From Osedax fenrisi (Eukaryota; Annelida; Polychaeta; Sabellida; Siboglinidae), in NCBI GenBank assembly GCA_964019155.1, contig OZ025239.1, positions 110,804,585 through 110,868,584 on the forward strand: a stretch of DNA of 64,000 nucleotides, read 5' to 3'. The position numbers were made by a program, and so were the translations under genes. Under the pieces are notes generated by a model that was given only the letters and a program-made list of their open reading frames with translations, had not been told where the DNA came from and did no database searches. Below, piece by piece: positions 12,608 through 24,049 of the stretch; position 1 is the first letter of the stretch, and each line of letters opens with the position of its first letter.

Positions 12608-13655
12608 GGGTGTGTATTAAATTCATACTCAACATATTGGCTGAATGACTTTTAACAAATACTAATTTATATTATATAGAATCTTTTATAATTCTTAAAT
12701 AATATTGCTGTTTATTATTACGTATTCCACATATTACATCATATTATTATCTAAAAATACATTTTCTATTATCTATAAATACATTTGTCAATTATATATA
12801 TATATATATATATATATATGGGTGTGTATGTGTATTTATATAATTATATTCAGATGTTGTTTGTTAAGTAAATTAGTAATTGTGCAATGAAGCGTAACGT
12901 GATCAAATCACCCATCCCACGTGACTACACTAATATCAATAATGTTATCTTCTAGGAAGCAACACATCGACGCGGCCTAGAATCTGGCGTACTGTTAAAG
13001 ATAATACGGCATTACAATCGAAACTCAAATATATATCACTAATTGAAATATATTGTTACATACGATTTGTGTTTAAAATGTTATATTAACATGATTAGTG
13101 ATTAATACGTATTCATTTATAGATGTTCACATTTGAAAATTAATTTATCTAATAATAATTTAAATATTAAATCTATTTTGCTAAATTATTTTAAATATTT
13201 AATCTCGCAATTCTATTGATATATAATATAATATGTAAATGATTTCTATCTCAATCTTGTTAGGGGACTTGATATATAGGTCTGTCTTTTAATACTTTTA
13301 CTTGTGTTACTATTATTTATATAACCTACTTTTGTTTTACAATTATATATACCTGATATTAATATAGTCTTATTATTAACAATTATAAATATTAAAATCA
13401 TTTTATATACATTTTTATTAACTTTTTCTATAACTTTTCCCGTATATATATATATATACGGGAATATAGTAATATATATTATTTAGTGTAACAAATGTTA
13501 TTCAAAACTTACTTAGATATATAATTTATAAAGCGATTAGATTTAAAATATTTCCCCGATATATAATTTAGTATAATACAATATGGTTTAAAATTTGTCC
13601 TAGATAAATAATTTAGTATAAATATGTTGTATAATATTCTTAAAGTTACTTACTT

Positions 13656-13718
13656 AGTACTACCTAAGCCTGGGGTACCCACCCCAATAGTACTACCCCC
13701 TATGGCTTAGGTAGTACT
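13656..13718. repeat. 63-bp hairpin with 15-bp perfect arms
   Basis: AGTACTACCTAAGCC (13656-13670) and GGCTTAGGTAGTACT (13704-13718) are exact reverse complements around a GC-rich loop. The loop itself contains a repeat of AGTACTACC. Confidence 0.75.
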
Positions 13719-13789
13719 TAGTCCTATTACGATATCACCATAGGGAGTACATGATATTGACGAACACAACTTCCCCCATACGTAACAAT

Positions 13790-13949
13790 TAGGGGCGCTG
13801 CAACAAGGGGGACGGGGAGGGGGATATGTCCCCCCACTTTAAAATCTAGGTGGACCTCCTATGTGTTGGTCCCCCCCCCACACTTTTACCACAACATTAA
13901 TTTGATTGGTTGGTCCCCCTACATACACACCATCGTTCCAGCACCCCTA
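13790..13949. mobile_element. TAGGGGCGCTG MITE, copy 1, with 8-bp TSD
   Basis: A 160-bp element. The left TIR is TAGGGGCGCTG and the right end is CAGCACCCCTA (one mismatch). GTAACAAT flanks both ends (13782-13789 and 13950-13957), an 8-bp duplication typical of hAT-superfamily MITEs. The interior has the characteristic GGATATGTCCCCCC and GGACCTCCTATG and no frame. Confidence 0.85.
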
Positions 13950-13984
13950 GTAACAATCAACAGTATGATATAGGAGTTAGCGTA

Positions 13985-14460
13985 AGGGGAGAATAGACAA
14001 GTCCAGAATGTCCTTCATCCAGCTTATATTTGGACGGCCTCTATTTCTATCACCTTCAACATAACCTTGCAATATCATACGGTGAGCCATGTTTAGAGAT
14101 ATGCCCAAACAAAGCCACGTTTCTATGTATCACCATATCTGAGAGAGGTTCGGAGTTTCACACGTTCCTTCTTATTTCTGTGGTTAGGACATAGCTGTTA
14201 GTTCTTTATTTGTAAGTGATATTTAATAGGCTTCTAATTCAATTCTTCCAACGAGGTTCAAGGTTTTCAGCTCTATAGTAAGATGGGTAGTACTAATGAT
14301 TTGCAGAGTTTGAGTTTCTCCGGATTTCCTAATATTCTCAAATCTCACCATTGCTGCGGTGAATGTGGATAGTTTGTTGTTCTTTCTTTCTGGTTCCGTT
14401 TTCGGTTAGAATCATATCAAGAAGTTGTTGACATTCTCGAGCTGTTCTCCATATACAAAT
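13985..14460 (-). pseudogene. Decayed LINE, C-terminal part of ORF2
   Basis: On the - strand, broken frames read TAAMVRFENIRKSGET, then SYVLTTEIRRNV, and finally ILQGYVEGDRNRGRPN followed by ISWMKDILDL. This order (a TAAM..L..I start, a middle segment, then GxRxRGRPxxxW) is the end of the reverse-transcriptase protein in many animal LINEs. Several stops and shifts interrupt it. Copies of the TAGGGGCGCTG MITE lie just outside on both sides. Confidence 0.7.
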
Positions 14461-14520
14461 ATATTTAGTATAGTTCAGTATAGTATACAGTATAGTATAG
14501 TATACAGTATAGTATAGTAC
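14460..14520. repeat. AGTATAGTATAC tandem tract
   Basis: Short imperfect tandem units of AGTATAGTATAC. Confidence 0.7.
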
Positions 14521-14530
14521 CTACTACACT

Positions 14531-14646
14531 AAGGGGGCTGCAACAGGTGGGACGGGGGATATGTCCCCCCCCCCAACTTTAAAATCTAGGAGGACCTCCT
14601 ATGTATTTGTCCCCCCCACATACACACCATCGTTCCAGCGCCCCTA
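14531..14646. mobile_element. TAGGGGCGCTG MITE, copy 2 (internally deleted)
   Basis: Begins AAGGGGGCTGCAAC and ends CGTTCCAGCGCCCCTA. About 45 bp of interior are missing compared with copy 1. No convincing target duplication is seen. Confidence 0.75.
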
Positions 14647-15313
14647 GTATACAAACCCATCATCGTCTATGATATATTTTATTTATATTTATACTCTGCG
14701 CATGACTTATTTCCCCACCGTACGACGCAGCACTCTTTACTAAAGAGCAGCATGCTATTGGTTGTAATTCACTTTCAGAACCAGCTAGGAGATCGATATC
14801 ATCAATGATCCGTAAGCTGGACATTGTTCTTCATCCTATTGATTTCGTGGACTGATGAATCTCTAGTGTGGCTTGAATGTAAGATCTAGAAGTATATCGA
14901 ATAGTCCTCGAGATAATGACTAACCTATTATATTATAATAGCTATTGTAACCTAGTGTTCAATCCCGTCTAATAATATATGTTATAAGTGATAATTAATA
15001 ACCGATAGCACTTCATTCCGTGTTCATATATTTAGTGTACATAACAGCTTACTATATTTAGTGTAAATATATTTATTTTTGAAGTTGGATTTTATTTATT
15101 TGTTGAAAAATTCCTAGATATGCAGCTTGGGGTTATAACCACGTGTTAGTAGCATCACGTGGGTAATCAATGTAGTGTTAATCACTTATCGCGGTGACTC
15201 ATAAGTGAGTCAGAATGCACGGAAGATATCACGCCGCATCGGGTAACATCTTCCCAATCAGCGAATTAACATACACATAGGTTATGATAGGGTTTATCAC
15301 TCTATCGGGGTAT

Positions 15314-15708
15314 ACCCAGCAAACAGTAATAGCAGCATAATAGCAGCATAACAGCAAATGCTAGAGCCTCACATGTTTACATTGTGCTATTATGCTGCTA
15401 TTAAATGTCTATTATGCTGCTATTATGCTGCTATTAATTTGTAATGCTATTATTATGCTATTATGTCGCCATTAAAAGTATATTATGTTATTATTATGCT
15501 GCTATTAATTTTAAAAGTGTATTATGCTGCTACTATGTTGCTATTATTAGATTATCAACATAATAGAATTTTTAAATTAATAGCAACATAATAGCATAAT
15601 AGACTTTTAATGGCAACATAAGAGAAGCATAATAGTACAATGTAAACATTTGAGGCTATTAGTTATGCTATTATGTTGCTATTATGAGGCTATTACTGTT
15701 ACATGGGT
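15314..15708. mobile_element. ACCCAGCAAACAG foldback element
   Basis: The left end ACCCAGCAAACAGTAATAGC and the right end GCTATTACTGTTACATGGGT are imperfect inverted repeats. The body is composed of reiterated ATAGCAGCATA on the left and its complement TATGCTGCTAT on the right, so most of it can fold back. A second, shorter copy lies at 23607-23791. Confidence 0.65.
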
Positions 15709-15760
15709 GTGTAGAATATATACCCCCTTTATATATAATCATCTAAACCTGCCTAGTAGT

Positions 15761-16224
15761 TCCTTTTTTAAAGATTTGAAAGCGGGAGCAAATTCCAAAA
15801 TTTATTATTTTGTTTTCAATTGCAAGAAAAACAATCTAATAAAATATATTTAGTGATATATACTATATAAATAGGATTATGAAAAAAGATGACTATTTTT
15901 GTAGGCAAAAAATAATAGTGGGTTTCATACAAAATACCCCTTAAAAAGCTACTTCTGCCTAGTATAGTCCATGTATACTCATATATTACTCCCTGATACT
16001 ACCGGCTTATAGGCTATTGGCTAGGTCAATTGATTCCAATATATTTTTTGCCCCGCCACTTTTTTATTTTTGCCCATACAAATATTCATCTTTTTTCGTA
16101 ACCTTATTTATTTAGTACATATCACTAAATGTATTTTATTAGATTGTTTTTCTTATACAATTAAAAATAACATAATAATTTTTTTTTGAATTTCCCACCC
16201 ACCTACTTCAAATCCTTAAAAAAC
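15761..16224. repeat. Large inverted repeat (arms about 170 bp)
   Basis: The left arm contains AAACAATCTAATAAAATATA and GATTATGAAAAAAGATG. The right arm contains the reverse complements (TTTATTAGATTGTTTTTCTT, CATCTTTTTTCGTAACC) in mirrored order around a centre near 15990. Arms differ by substitutions and small indels, so the repeat is old. A related single arm lies at about 23230-23500. Confidence 0.65.
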
Positions 16225-16669
16225 GCACTGATAATAAGGTTATTTTCTCGAGGTATCGATTTTAGCTATCGATGACACATCAAACGTCATAATGATGACG
16301 TAATCATTGTATTGATCATTACGTAATGGCCAGTAGACGTTATGCAATAGTACACTCGATATGTACGACGTGTGTATGTATTGTACACTGCATAGGTTAC
16401 CATACCTACTATAGTGATGTAAACGATGTAAGTCGATATAGTCTCGATTACCTGTGAAATCATCTCAGTTTCACTTATCACAAACATCAGTCTCAATGTT
16501 CGCCATTTCAACACCGGAACAACGTAATATGTAAATAATATTCTGCAATATAGTAATGAAAGGCTATTTCCACAGCTTACGGGAAGCATTTTAATGTATT
16601 GATTAATATTTAAAAATGTTGATTATAATAATTTTTAATTATAAATGAACTTAATAAAGCATCGTGTCG

Positions 16670-17190
16670 ACTCGGTTACGTTTGTTAAGGATATCGGTTA
16701 AACTCGGCTCGGCTCGGTTTCTTTGGGAAAGATACTCTACTCGGCTCGGTTCGCTTCGCTTTCTTTGGGAAATAGACACTACTCGGCTCGGCTCGGTTTA
16801 TTTGGGAAATATACTCTATTCGTCTCGGCTCGGTTTCTTTGGGAAAGAGACTCTACTCGGCTTGGTTTCTTTGGGAAAGAGACTTTACTCGGTTCGGCTC
16901 GGTTTATTTGTAAAAGAGACTCTACTCCTATCGGCTCGGCTCGGTTTATTTGGGAAAGAGACTCTACTCGGCTCGGCTCGGTTTCTTTGGGAAAGAGACT
17001 TTACTCGGTTCGGCTCGGTTTATTTGGAAAAGAGACTCTACTACTATCGGCTCGGTTTCTTTGGGAAAGAGACTCTACTCTGCTCGGTTCGAGTTATTTG
17101 GGAAAGAGACTCTACCTATCTTGGCTCGGCTCGGTTTCTTTGGGAAATAGTCTCTACTCCTATCGGCTCGGCTCGGTTTATTTGACTCTG
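16670..17190 (+). repeat. CTCGGCTCGGTTTCTTTGGG minisatellite
   Basis: About 14-16 units of GGCTCGGTTT(C/A)TTTGGGAAAGAGACTCTA type, with variable unit length (about 31-45 bp) and extra CTCGG copies. Long open frames run through it in several phases (for example 16664-17185), each giving a low-complexity RFLWERD-like repeat. Because more than one frame is open, coding is not supported. Confidence 0.8.
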
Positions 17191-17528
17191 CATCATTTAC
17201 ATCATTAGTGTACACCGTGTGAGTATGCTTATAATATATGTTAGTGCTTTTAAAGGAAGTGGGGGATATTGTTAAATTAGGTATGTACAACATTATATAT
17301 GAAAAACTATCTAATCAAATACATTTCCTTCTTATTTATAGTAAATAAATTGGACTATAGTACATATATGATATCATTTATTATATACAAATTTTATTTT
17401 GAGTGTGTTCAAAAATTCAAAAGTGGAAGGTCAAAACATAAACGGTAAGAAAACAAATGGTAAGGCCTTAAGTTGCCCACGTAAAAATCCTCACAATCAC
17501 ACTTATATATGTACATAATATGTACTAC

Positions 17529-17529
<1 letters not shown>

Positions 17530-17569
<40 letters not shown>

Positions 17570-17608
17570 ATCAGACGATCTGGTTAGTAATATTGATTAT
17601 ATTATATA

Positions 17609-17656
<48 letters not shown>
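17530..17656. repeat. Two (TA)n microsatellites
   Basis: TA runs at about 17535-17567 and 17621-17656, separated by about 50 bp. Confidence 0.85.
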
Positions 17657-17665
<9 letters not shown>

Positions 17666-18119
17666 GATAGAGTATACGATATATATATATACGTTTAATA
17701 AATCTAAGGTTGGTGACTTACGTGAAATTATTCGATTGGCTAGCTAATATATGGCGCTACTTTCTCGACCGATGACTGACTACGATGATATCACGTGTTT
17801 CGTTGACCGCGGTGGTCGATAATTAGGTAGTAGACCACTTACGTAAGACGACGTCCAAAAGGGTCAAGAGGTAGTGAAATGCGCATGACTAAATGTATGC
17901 TAAGCGCATGCGCCGTCAACTGCGGTCATTATCATCATTGTTGTCAATTGTTAGTTATGTATACATTACCTATGTATACTATATATAGGGTACATAGTAT
18001 CACGTATATACAATACTATGCGCACTATAGTGTACCTATACATACTTTTAAAATCAATAATATTATGTATTTATATATATCGATGATGTGTCTACAACTA
18101 ATGCAGGTGTGGTGGTGAA

Positions 18120-18121
<2 letters not shown>

Positions 18122-18193
<72 letters not shown>
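18122..18193. repeat. (TA)n microsatellite, 72 bp
   Basis: A pure TA run followed by the palindrome GGTATACC. Confidence 0.9.
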
Positions 18194-18195
<2 letters not shown>

Positions 18196-18350
18196 TATAC
18201 CATATATATTATACACACTCATAAATATCAAATACCTATTGAGTTATAAAATGCCTATGTTTTGTGTGGAATTCATTCTTTCCGTGCAAAGTTTTACATA
18301 TAGACACTGTACATTGTACAGTGTACAATATACACTGTACACTGTACAGT

Positions 18351-19458
18351 AGACCGGTTCGTACTCAATTTGTTTTCGTAATTTTATAAACCTTCACATC
18401 TGTGACAATTATGTATGCTATGATAAATAAGTGTTTAAAATTTTAGACCTATATCTTAAATATTGTTATGTCACGAGACCTTTTAATTTTAACATTGAAT
18501 ACATATACAATTTAACATGGGGGAGATATAGAAATAAGTTTTATTCAATTTTTATAAAATTGTATGATTTTTTTTAAGCCAACTATGGATATATCCTAGA
18601 AACATATATTACAAGTAGTATAAACAATACAAAATATTTTTCATAACAATCTAGATGCCCAAATTTTATAAAATAATTTTAGTAAAAAAAAATGTCTAAA
18701 AATCGTATAATTTAATATAAATAAATTATTACAATTTAATTTAAAAAATTAAAATATATAATTTATAGATAATAATAATACAATTCAAATTAATTATTAA
18801 AAAATTAAAAATTATTTTTAGAAAAAAAATTAACATCATTTGTAAATTTTGTTGGATTTTTATTTGAAATATGAAATACAAAATATGTTTACATATTTTT
18901 TAATTTTTTAAATTGTATTTGTATAAAGGACATTTATATCTAACTCATATCCACAATTCAATACAATCTGATCACTCAAATTTATGTAAAGTATAATTAT
19001 ATATATTAATTTTAAAAATTAATTATTTTTTTGAATTATTTTAAAATAAATACTTTAAAATTAATACTGTAAAATGGTGTATTTTCTCGAGTTTTAGGAG
19101 ACATTAATATTGGTAATTTGTAGATATATAAATTAAATATAGATATTATATTATTAATAAATATAAATAATGGTATATATTATATTAATTCATTAAATAT
19201 AATACAAATACATAATTAATTTTAAATATTAATTTAAATATTTGTAAACATCAAAGATAATAAGATGGCGTCATTACTATTATACATGGAATATTATACA
19301 TTTTATTTAAAAATAATAATTTATATTTCAAATTTAAATGCTTCGTGACCAAAGGTAACTATTTTTTTATAAAAATTGTTAATACATATTATACTAAAAT
19401 ATAGATATGTATTATATTTTAAATGAAGGATTAAAAATTGAATCGAACGAACCGGTCT
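18351..19458. mobile_element. TIR element AGACCGGTTCG in a palindromic target
   Basis: Starts AGACCGGTTCG and ends CGAACCGGTCT, with the TIR similarity extending about 25 bp. Both ends abut the 10-mer ACTGTACAGT (18341-18350 and 19459-19468), which may be a target duplication or part of the surrounding TGTACA-rich palindromic DNA. The 1.1-kb interior is AT-rich and has no transposase frame. Confidence 0.6.
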
Positions 19459-19561
19459 ACTGTACAGTGTACAGTGTCTATCTGTGTACATTGTACAATG
19501 TATACATCATAAAGACGGATAGACTACTACGTTAGTGTTCCGTTATATCTACGCAATGTAA

Positions 19562-19705
19562 TCCTGTCCATCTGACTAACTGACCATCTAACCATCTGTC
19601 CACATGTCCATCTAACCACCTATCCATTTGACTAACTGTCCATCTAACCATATGTCCACCTGTCCATCTAACCAACTGTCCAACTGTCCACCTGACCAAC
19701 TGTAT
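19562..19705. repeat. CTGTCCATCTAACC minisatellite
   Basis: Imperfect 11-14-bp units (CTGTCCATCTAACCA, CTGACTAACTGTCC), about a dozen in number. Confidence 0.75.
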
Positions 19706-19769
19706 CTCTATAAGCATCACGCCCTCAGCGTAAGGTAAAGTCTGTAGATAGTATATATATACGTAGGTA

Positions 19770-19770
<1 letters not shown>

Positions 19771-19820
<50 letters not shown>
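19771..19820. repeat. (TA)n microsatellite, ~50 bp
   Basis: A pure TA run. Confidence 0.9.
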
Positions 19821-19823
<3 letters not shown>

Positions 19824-20327
19824 TATACCTGCATAACGTGAGACCACTAAATGCCACACTATAATCTACAGTGAACAATATACACAATGTACACTGTACA
19901 TTGTACACACCCACAGTGTGTCCCACACCTTATATACACACCAACACATTATACTATAGGGTGTGGGTGTGTACAATGTACATCGAGCGAGTGTATGTCG
20001 AGTTGTTAATCGATGTAGTTAACTATTATAATATCATATTGTACACACGTACACATACACACACACACACGTACATACACGTACCTATAGGTTAACGTGT
20101 GATCACCACCACACGTATCGCCGCCTTGCCTATGTTCACTGCAGTGTGTACGATGTCGTACGTCTCATCGTAGTGTTGGCTTATAATATCGAATATCGAA
20201 TACACACGTACAATGTCGATATATAGACACATATGTTTGTATGTATATATATATATATATATATATAACTATATCCATAAATAGATAACTACCTATACAC
20301 CATGTGAATACCTATACTTATACGTGT

Positions 20328-20869
20328 GTAGGGGACGGAACGGGGTAGTGGCCCAGAAGAAGTAGTGGTCGTTTTAATTAAGGCTTAAATGGTGCTAAAT
20401 ATATATTTTTTTAATTATTACGTAATAAATTATCAATTTACAATACATTGTCAATTTTTAACAAAAACATGATTTAAATATATACTTATTTATTTGTGTT
20501 AGTGTGTGTGTGTATATAATTAAATAATTGAAACAAATAAGGTGCGTATGTATCATTAATATAATTATTTAATATTAAATAATTAACAAAATATAAATCA
20601 AATACATTACGAGACACCTATAGCATATTCTGATACTAGCGGCCACTACCCCGGATTTGCATTATTTGAATGTTTTTGTGTGCCATTTTTAAGCCTAATA
20701 AATCGTTAATATTATTCAGTAATATATAAAAGTGAAATCACAGTATGCTAAGCGTATATGATTTATAGCCAATTCAAAAAAATAAGTTTTTAAAATTCAG
20801 TATTTATCGCTATATTAGAAGTATGCTGAGACATATACATTATCGGCCACTACTCCGTTACCTCACCTA
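20328..20869. mobile_element. TAGGGGACGGAAC... TIR element
   Basis: The left end TAGGGGACGGAACGGGGTAG continues as TGGCC. It is matched in inverse by the right end GGCCACTACTCCGTTACCTC with about 20 of 26 positions identical, and CACCTA closes the element. A subterminal GGCCACTACCCCGGA copy lies at about 20641. The interior is AT-rich without a frame. It is related to the element at 1203-2967. Confidence 0.55.
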
Positions 20870-20989
20870 TATATTAACTACCTAGAGGTAGCTAATTGAA
20901 CTAATGCATCACATATGCAGGGCAGTATGTACAATACAATACAATGTTAAAACCTCGTGGAATAGGTATTCAAGTATTCGAAGGAATAT

Positions 20990-21130
20990 GGTAGAACCAT
21001 ATGCATATGGTTATAAGTAAAAATGTCGTATAAATTCCCAGGTTGGATGAAAGTCCTTTCATGGACTCCACCAAAATAACAATAACAATAACAATAACAA
21101 TAACAATACCAATAACAATAACAATAACGA
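20990..21130 (+). repeat. Retroposon-like 3' end with (AATAAC)n tail, copy 2
   Basis: CATATGGTTATAAGT, CCCAGGTTGGATGAAAG and GGACTCCACCAAA precede about ten units of ATAACA. A tandem tail after a conserved 3' end is typical of some LINE and SINE families. Read in reverse, the tail creates a spurious Val/Ile/Tyr/Cys-rich frame. Confidence 0.55.
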
Positions 21131-21659
21131 TAACTATAGTTATCTCTATAGAGAGAGGTAGATAAGGATGGGTGAAGGAAGGGGGTGGTATTAGGGTGAC
21201 TAACCGCAATGACCTTCATCCTCACCTCCGTGACAGTTAAGGTTATTGTCGCAAACCCACGACAACGGGATACATTTGCCATCGGCGCAGTGGTATGTAG
21301 AGGACGAACAGACTATGATTACGTAACGAGGTGTTATGTCATCGTAGTATCGACGCATGCGCGTGTTTAGGTACTGACAGGTGGTGAGAAATAGTGTGGG
21401 TATACCCCAGTATAGTATACATATAGTATACTATAGTAATCGAGTATAATATTATATATATATACCTATAGTTGTTGTGAAATAGTGTGTGTGCTATAGT
21501 AATCAAGTATAATAGTATATATATACTATTATATAAATGGGTGAACGACTTGATAAGCTCTGCTTCTTCCTTCACCCAGGCAATTGCCAAATCTGATTTT
21601 ATTATTATTTTATTATTATTATTATACTTGCTTATTATTACACACACTATTTTACAACA

Positions 21660-21705
<46 letters not shown>
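21660..21705. repeat. (TA)n microsatellite
   Basis: A TA run beside a (TTA)n tract at about 21598-21630. Confidence 0.85.
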
Positions 21706-21706
<1 letters not shown>

Positions 21707-21977
21707 GGTTGTAAACATGTTCGTAGTACGCACTCCGTACAAATGTTTACTTTAATCACTTTTATTTTACCTATAGGTATATTATTGTCACACTATAATA
21801 ATTTTATAATTAAATTATTGTTAAAATAAAATCATCATTATCAAATACTATATATATAGTATATATATACTATAGTATACAATATATTGTATAGTATACT
21901 ATATATTTGGAGAGACGGGTACGTGGAGCCTACGTCGTGGGTTCCACTCCAACGAGCCGAATATCGTCATCATAACG

Positions 21978-22049
21978 CACGCAAACATTACGCTAACGCA
22001 CGCGAACATTACGCTAACGCACGCGAACATTACGCTAACGCACGCGAAC
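21978..22049. repeat. 21-bp CpG-rich minisatellite, 4 units
   Basis: ACGCACGCGAACATTACGCTA repeats with a 21-bp period, leaving both strands open across it (NAREHYA on +, FACVSVM on -). It lies in a locally CpG-rich patch extending to about 22500. Confidence 0.75.
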
Positions 22050-22099
22050 AACAGTACGACAAATTCTAGACAACTAACCGATAAAGCGGGTTGCGTTCG

Positions 22100-22480
22100 A
22101 GCCGGAAACAAAGGCCCGCACCGTCTGAGGAGGTCCTAACTGTGAGACCAGTACTACGACCACTACTACGGCCACTAGTCTGTGGTCACTACTACTACTA
22201 CTACTACTACTGGTCAGCGATAGCATGTCCGTACGGCCGATTCTAAAGGCTAACTGACCGCCACTACTACTACTACTACACCACCGGCGTCTATTGTGTG
22301 TGTGTGTGCGGTGGTGGCCGTGTTTATTACCGGTTTGACCGCTAAGGCCTGAGCGAGAGAGAGAGAGAGAGATGTGCGAGTGCGGCCGGCTATTGTTTAC
22401 ACCTATAGGTGTGAGCGCGCCTCTATTGTTCTACGGCGGTGTGACCTCTATTGTTTACCGTTTGACCGCTACTTAATGAC
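22100..22480. other. CpG-rich patch with (ACT)n and (GA)n tracts
   Basis: (CTA)n/(ACT)n runs at about 22190-22212 and 22263-22280, and GA repeats at about 22353-22372, among unusually GC- and CpG-rich sequence. No exon or RNA gene is recognised. Confidence 0.45.
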
Positions 22481-22568
22481 AGCGAACATCGTCGTGATAC
22501 CCTGAGTTTAGTACTTCGTTAACCCCTCACACCCCCTCGTGATCGGTGTACGTACTACATATATATAC

Positions 22569-22716
22569 AAGGGCGCTGCAAAAGACGGGGGGATATGTCC
22601 CCCCCATTTTAAAATCTAGGGGGACCTCCTATGTATTGGTCCCCCCCCCACTTTTACCACAACATTTATTTTGATTGGTTGGTCACCCTATATACAAAAT
22701 CGTTCCAGCGCCCCTA
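22569..22716. mobile_element. TAGGGGCGCTG MITE, copy 3
   Basis: From AAGGGCGCTGCAA to CGTTCCAGCGCCCCTA, with the same GGATATGTCCCCCC interior as the other copies. The flanks are TA-rich, so the target duplication cannot be read. Confidence 0.75.
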
Positions 22717-22722
22717 ACTATA

Positions 22723-22763
<41 letters not shown>

Positions 22764-22949
22764 ATAATCCACGTATACCTTGTTGTCCCCATAGGGTAAA
22801 CATATATTAACCCTATATTAACCCTTTAAGGGTTGCGCTATAGTGTCGTATACACATATATTGGGTAAAGATCTATCGCAACGGCGCACCTCTATATAAC
22901 ACAACCACTTCCGGTTGACTGCTGGGGTAATTAATCCGGTTAACATTCA

Positions 22950-23070
22950 CCCCCCCCCCCCCGCCACGGTTATGTAACACGCCCGACTCGTTACGTAATA
23001 GGTACTACAATTTAGCCTAGCGGGGGGTGTAGGGGGTGTGGGGTGTGGGGTGGGGGTGATTCTGGTGGGG
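22950..23070. other. C-run and G-run cluster
   Basis: A C12-13 run at about 22950-22962, then GGGGGGTGTAGGGGGTG and further GGGG tracts at 23022-23070. A G-quadruplex or i-motif is possible. Confidence 0.5.
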
Positions 23071-23229
23071 TGTAACTCACGCATACGTCGCGTTATTAAA
23101 CACTGACTTATAATTAGGGGTGTATGTAATGCGCTTATAGTTGTCTACGTAAGTGTGTATATAATATATACTATATATATAGTTAAGTAATCGGTTAATA
23201 TACATCGTTGCTGCAACTATAGTGACAGG

Positions 23230-23500
23230 TATTCTAAACCTAGTAGTGCCTTTTTAATGGTTTTATTTGTGGGGCAACTTCCGCCCACGAAATCAGATGT
23301 CTTCGTAATCAATTATCAGTCAGACCTACTTGTTTAGTATACGTCAATGGGAGATGTATTTTATTAGATTGTTGTTCGTATAGAATGTGTGTACAAACTT
23401 GTAGGCTCGTGTTATCTATATAGTTTACATATAGAAAGTAAAACAAATATTTTGTGATTTTGCCTCCCCGCCACTTTCAAATTCCATGAATACCCCTTAA
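23230..23500. repeat. Second copy of the 15.8-16.2 kb repeat (single arm)
   Basis: It shares TGTATTTTATTAGATTGTT and the CCCCGCCACTTT motif with the right arm at 16050-16224, and has CCTAGTAGTGCC near its start like 15752. It is less symmetrical than the first locus. Confidence 0.45.
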
Positions 23501-23606
23501 GATAGTTACCCCGCTGGTAGTCACGTGTGCAGGGAGTGTTCGGAACTGTACGGCGTATCATAGTACACGTCATTCTAACACATTATATAGGTGTGTGTAA
23601 GCACAT

Positions 23607-23791
23607 ACCCAGCTAACAGTAAGAGCAGCATAATAGCAGCATAATATTAGCATAATGGCAGCATAATATCAGCATAACAGCAGCATAATAGCATGACAAC
23701 TTAATAGCAGCATAATAGCACAATGTAAAAATGTTAGGCTCTAGCATATGCTGTTATGCTGCTATTATGCTGCTCTTACTGTTTGCTGGGT
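23607..23791. mobile_element. ACCCAGC foldback element, short copy
   Basis: The ends ACCCAGCTAACAGTAAGAGC and GCTCTTACTGTTTGCTGGGT are inverted repeats with one mismatch. TAATAGCAGCA units fill the left and TATGCTGCTAT units the right. Confidence 0.7.
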
Positions 23792-23926
23792 AAGCAAACC
23801 GACATGTATGTATATGTACGTCGTACAGCTGACATACGCAGTAACATATGTGTGTGAACATATGAACACGTACGACGTGCTACGAGTACAGGTGTACCTA
23901 GTATACGGGTGGTACGTATGTGGGTA

Positions 23927-24049
<123 letters not shown>

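Noticed and set aside
16287..16589. Minus-strand 100-codon frame
   Set aside because: The hydrophobic/Thr/Tyr composition is typical of random AT-rich frames. No domain, splice or polyA context is visible.
16664..17208. Open frames of 161-173 codons across the CTCGGCTCGG repeat
   Set aside because: Three overlapping frames are open at once and all give low-complexity repeats. This is a consequence of the minisatellite, with no splice or homology support.
20947..21282. Minus-strand frame of 111 codons
   Set aside because: Its centre is the (AATAAC)n tail of a retroposon-like repeat read in reverse. Ends show no domain.
21970..22050. CRISPR-like regular repeats
   Set aside because: The 21-bp units are contiguous with no unique spacers, and the locus is eukaryotic, so it is a minisatellite.
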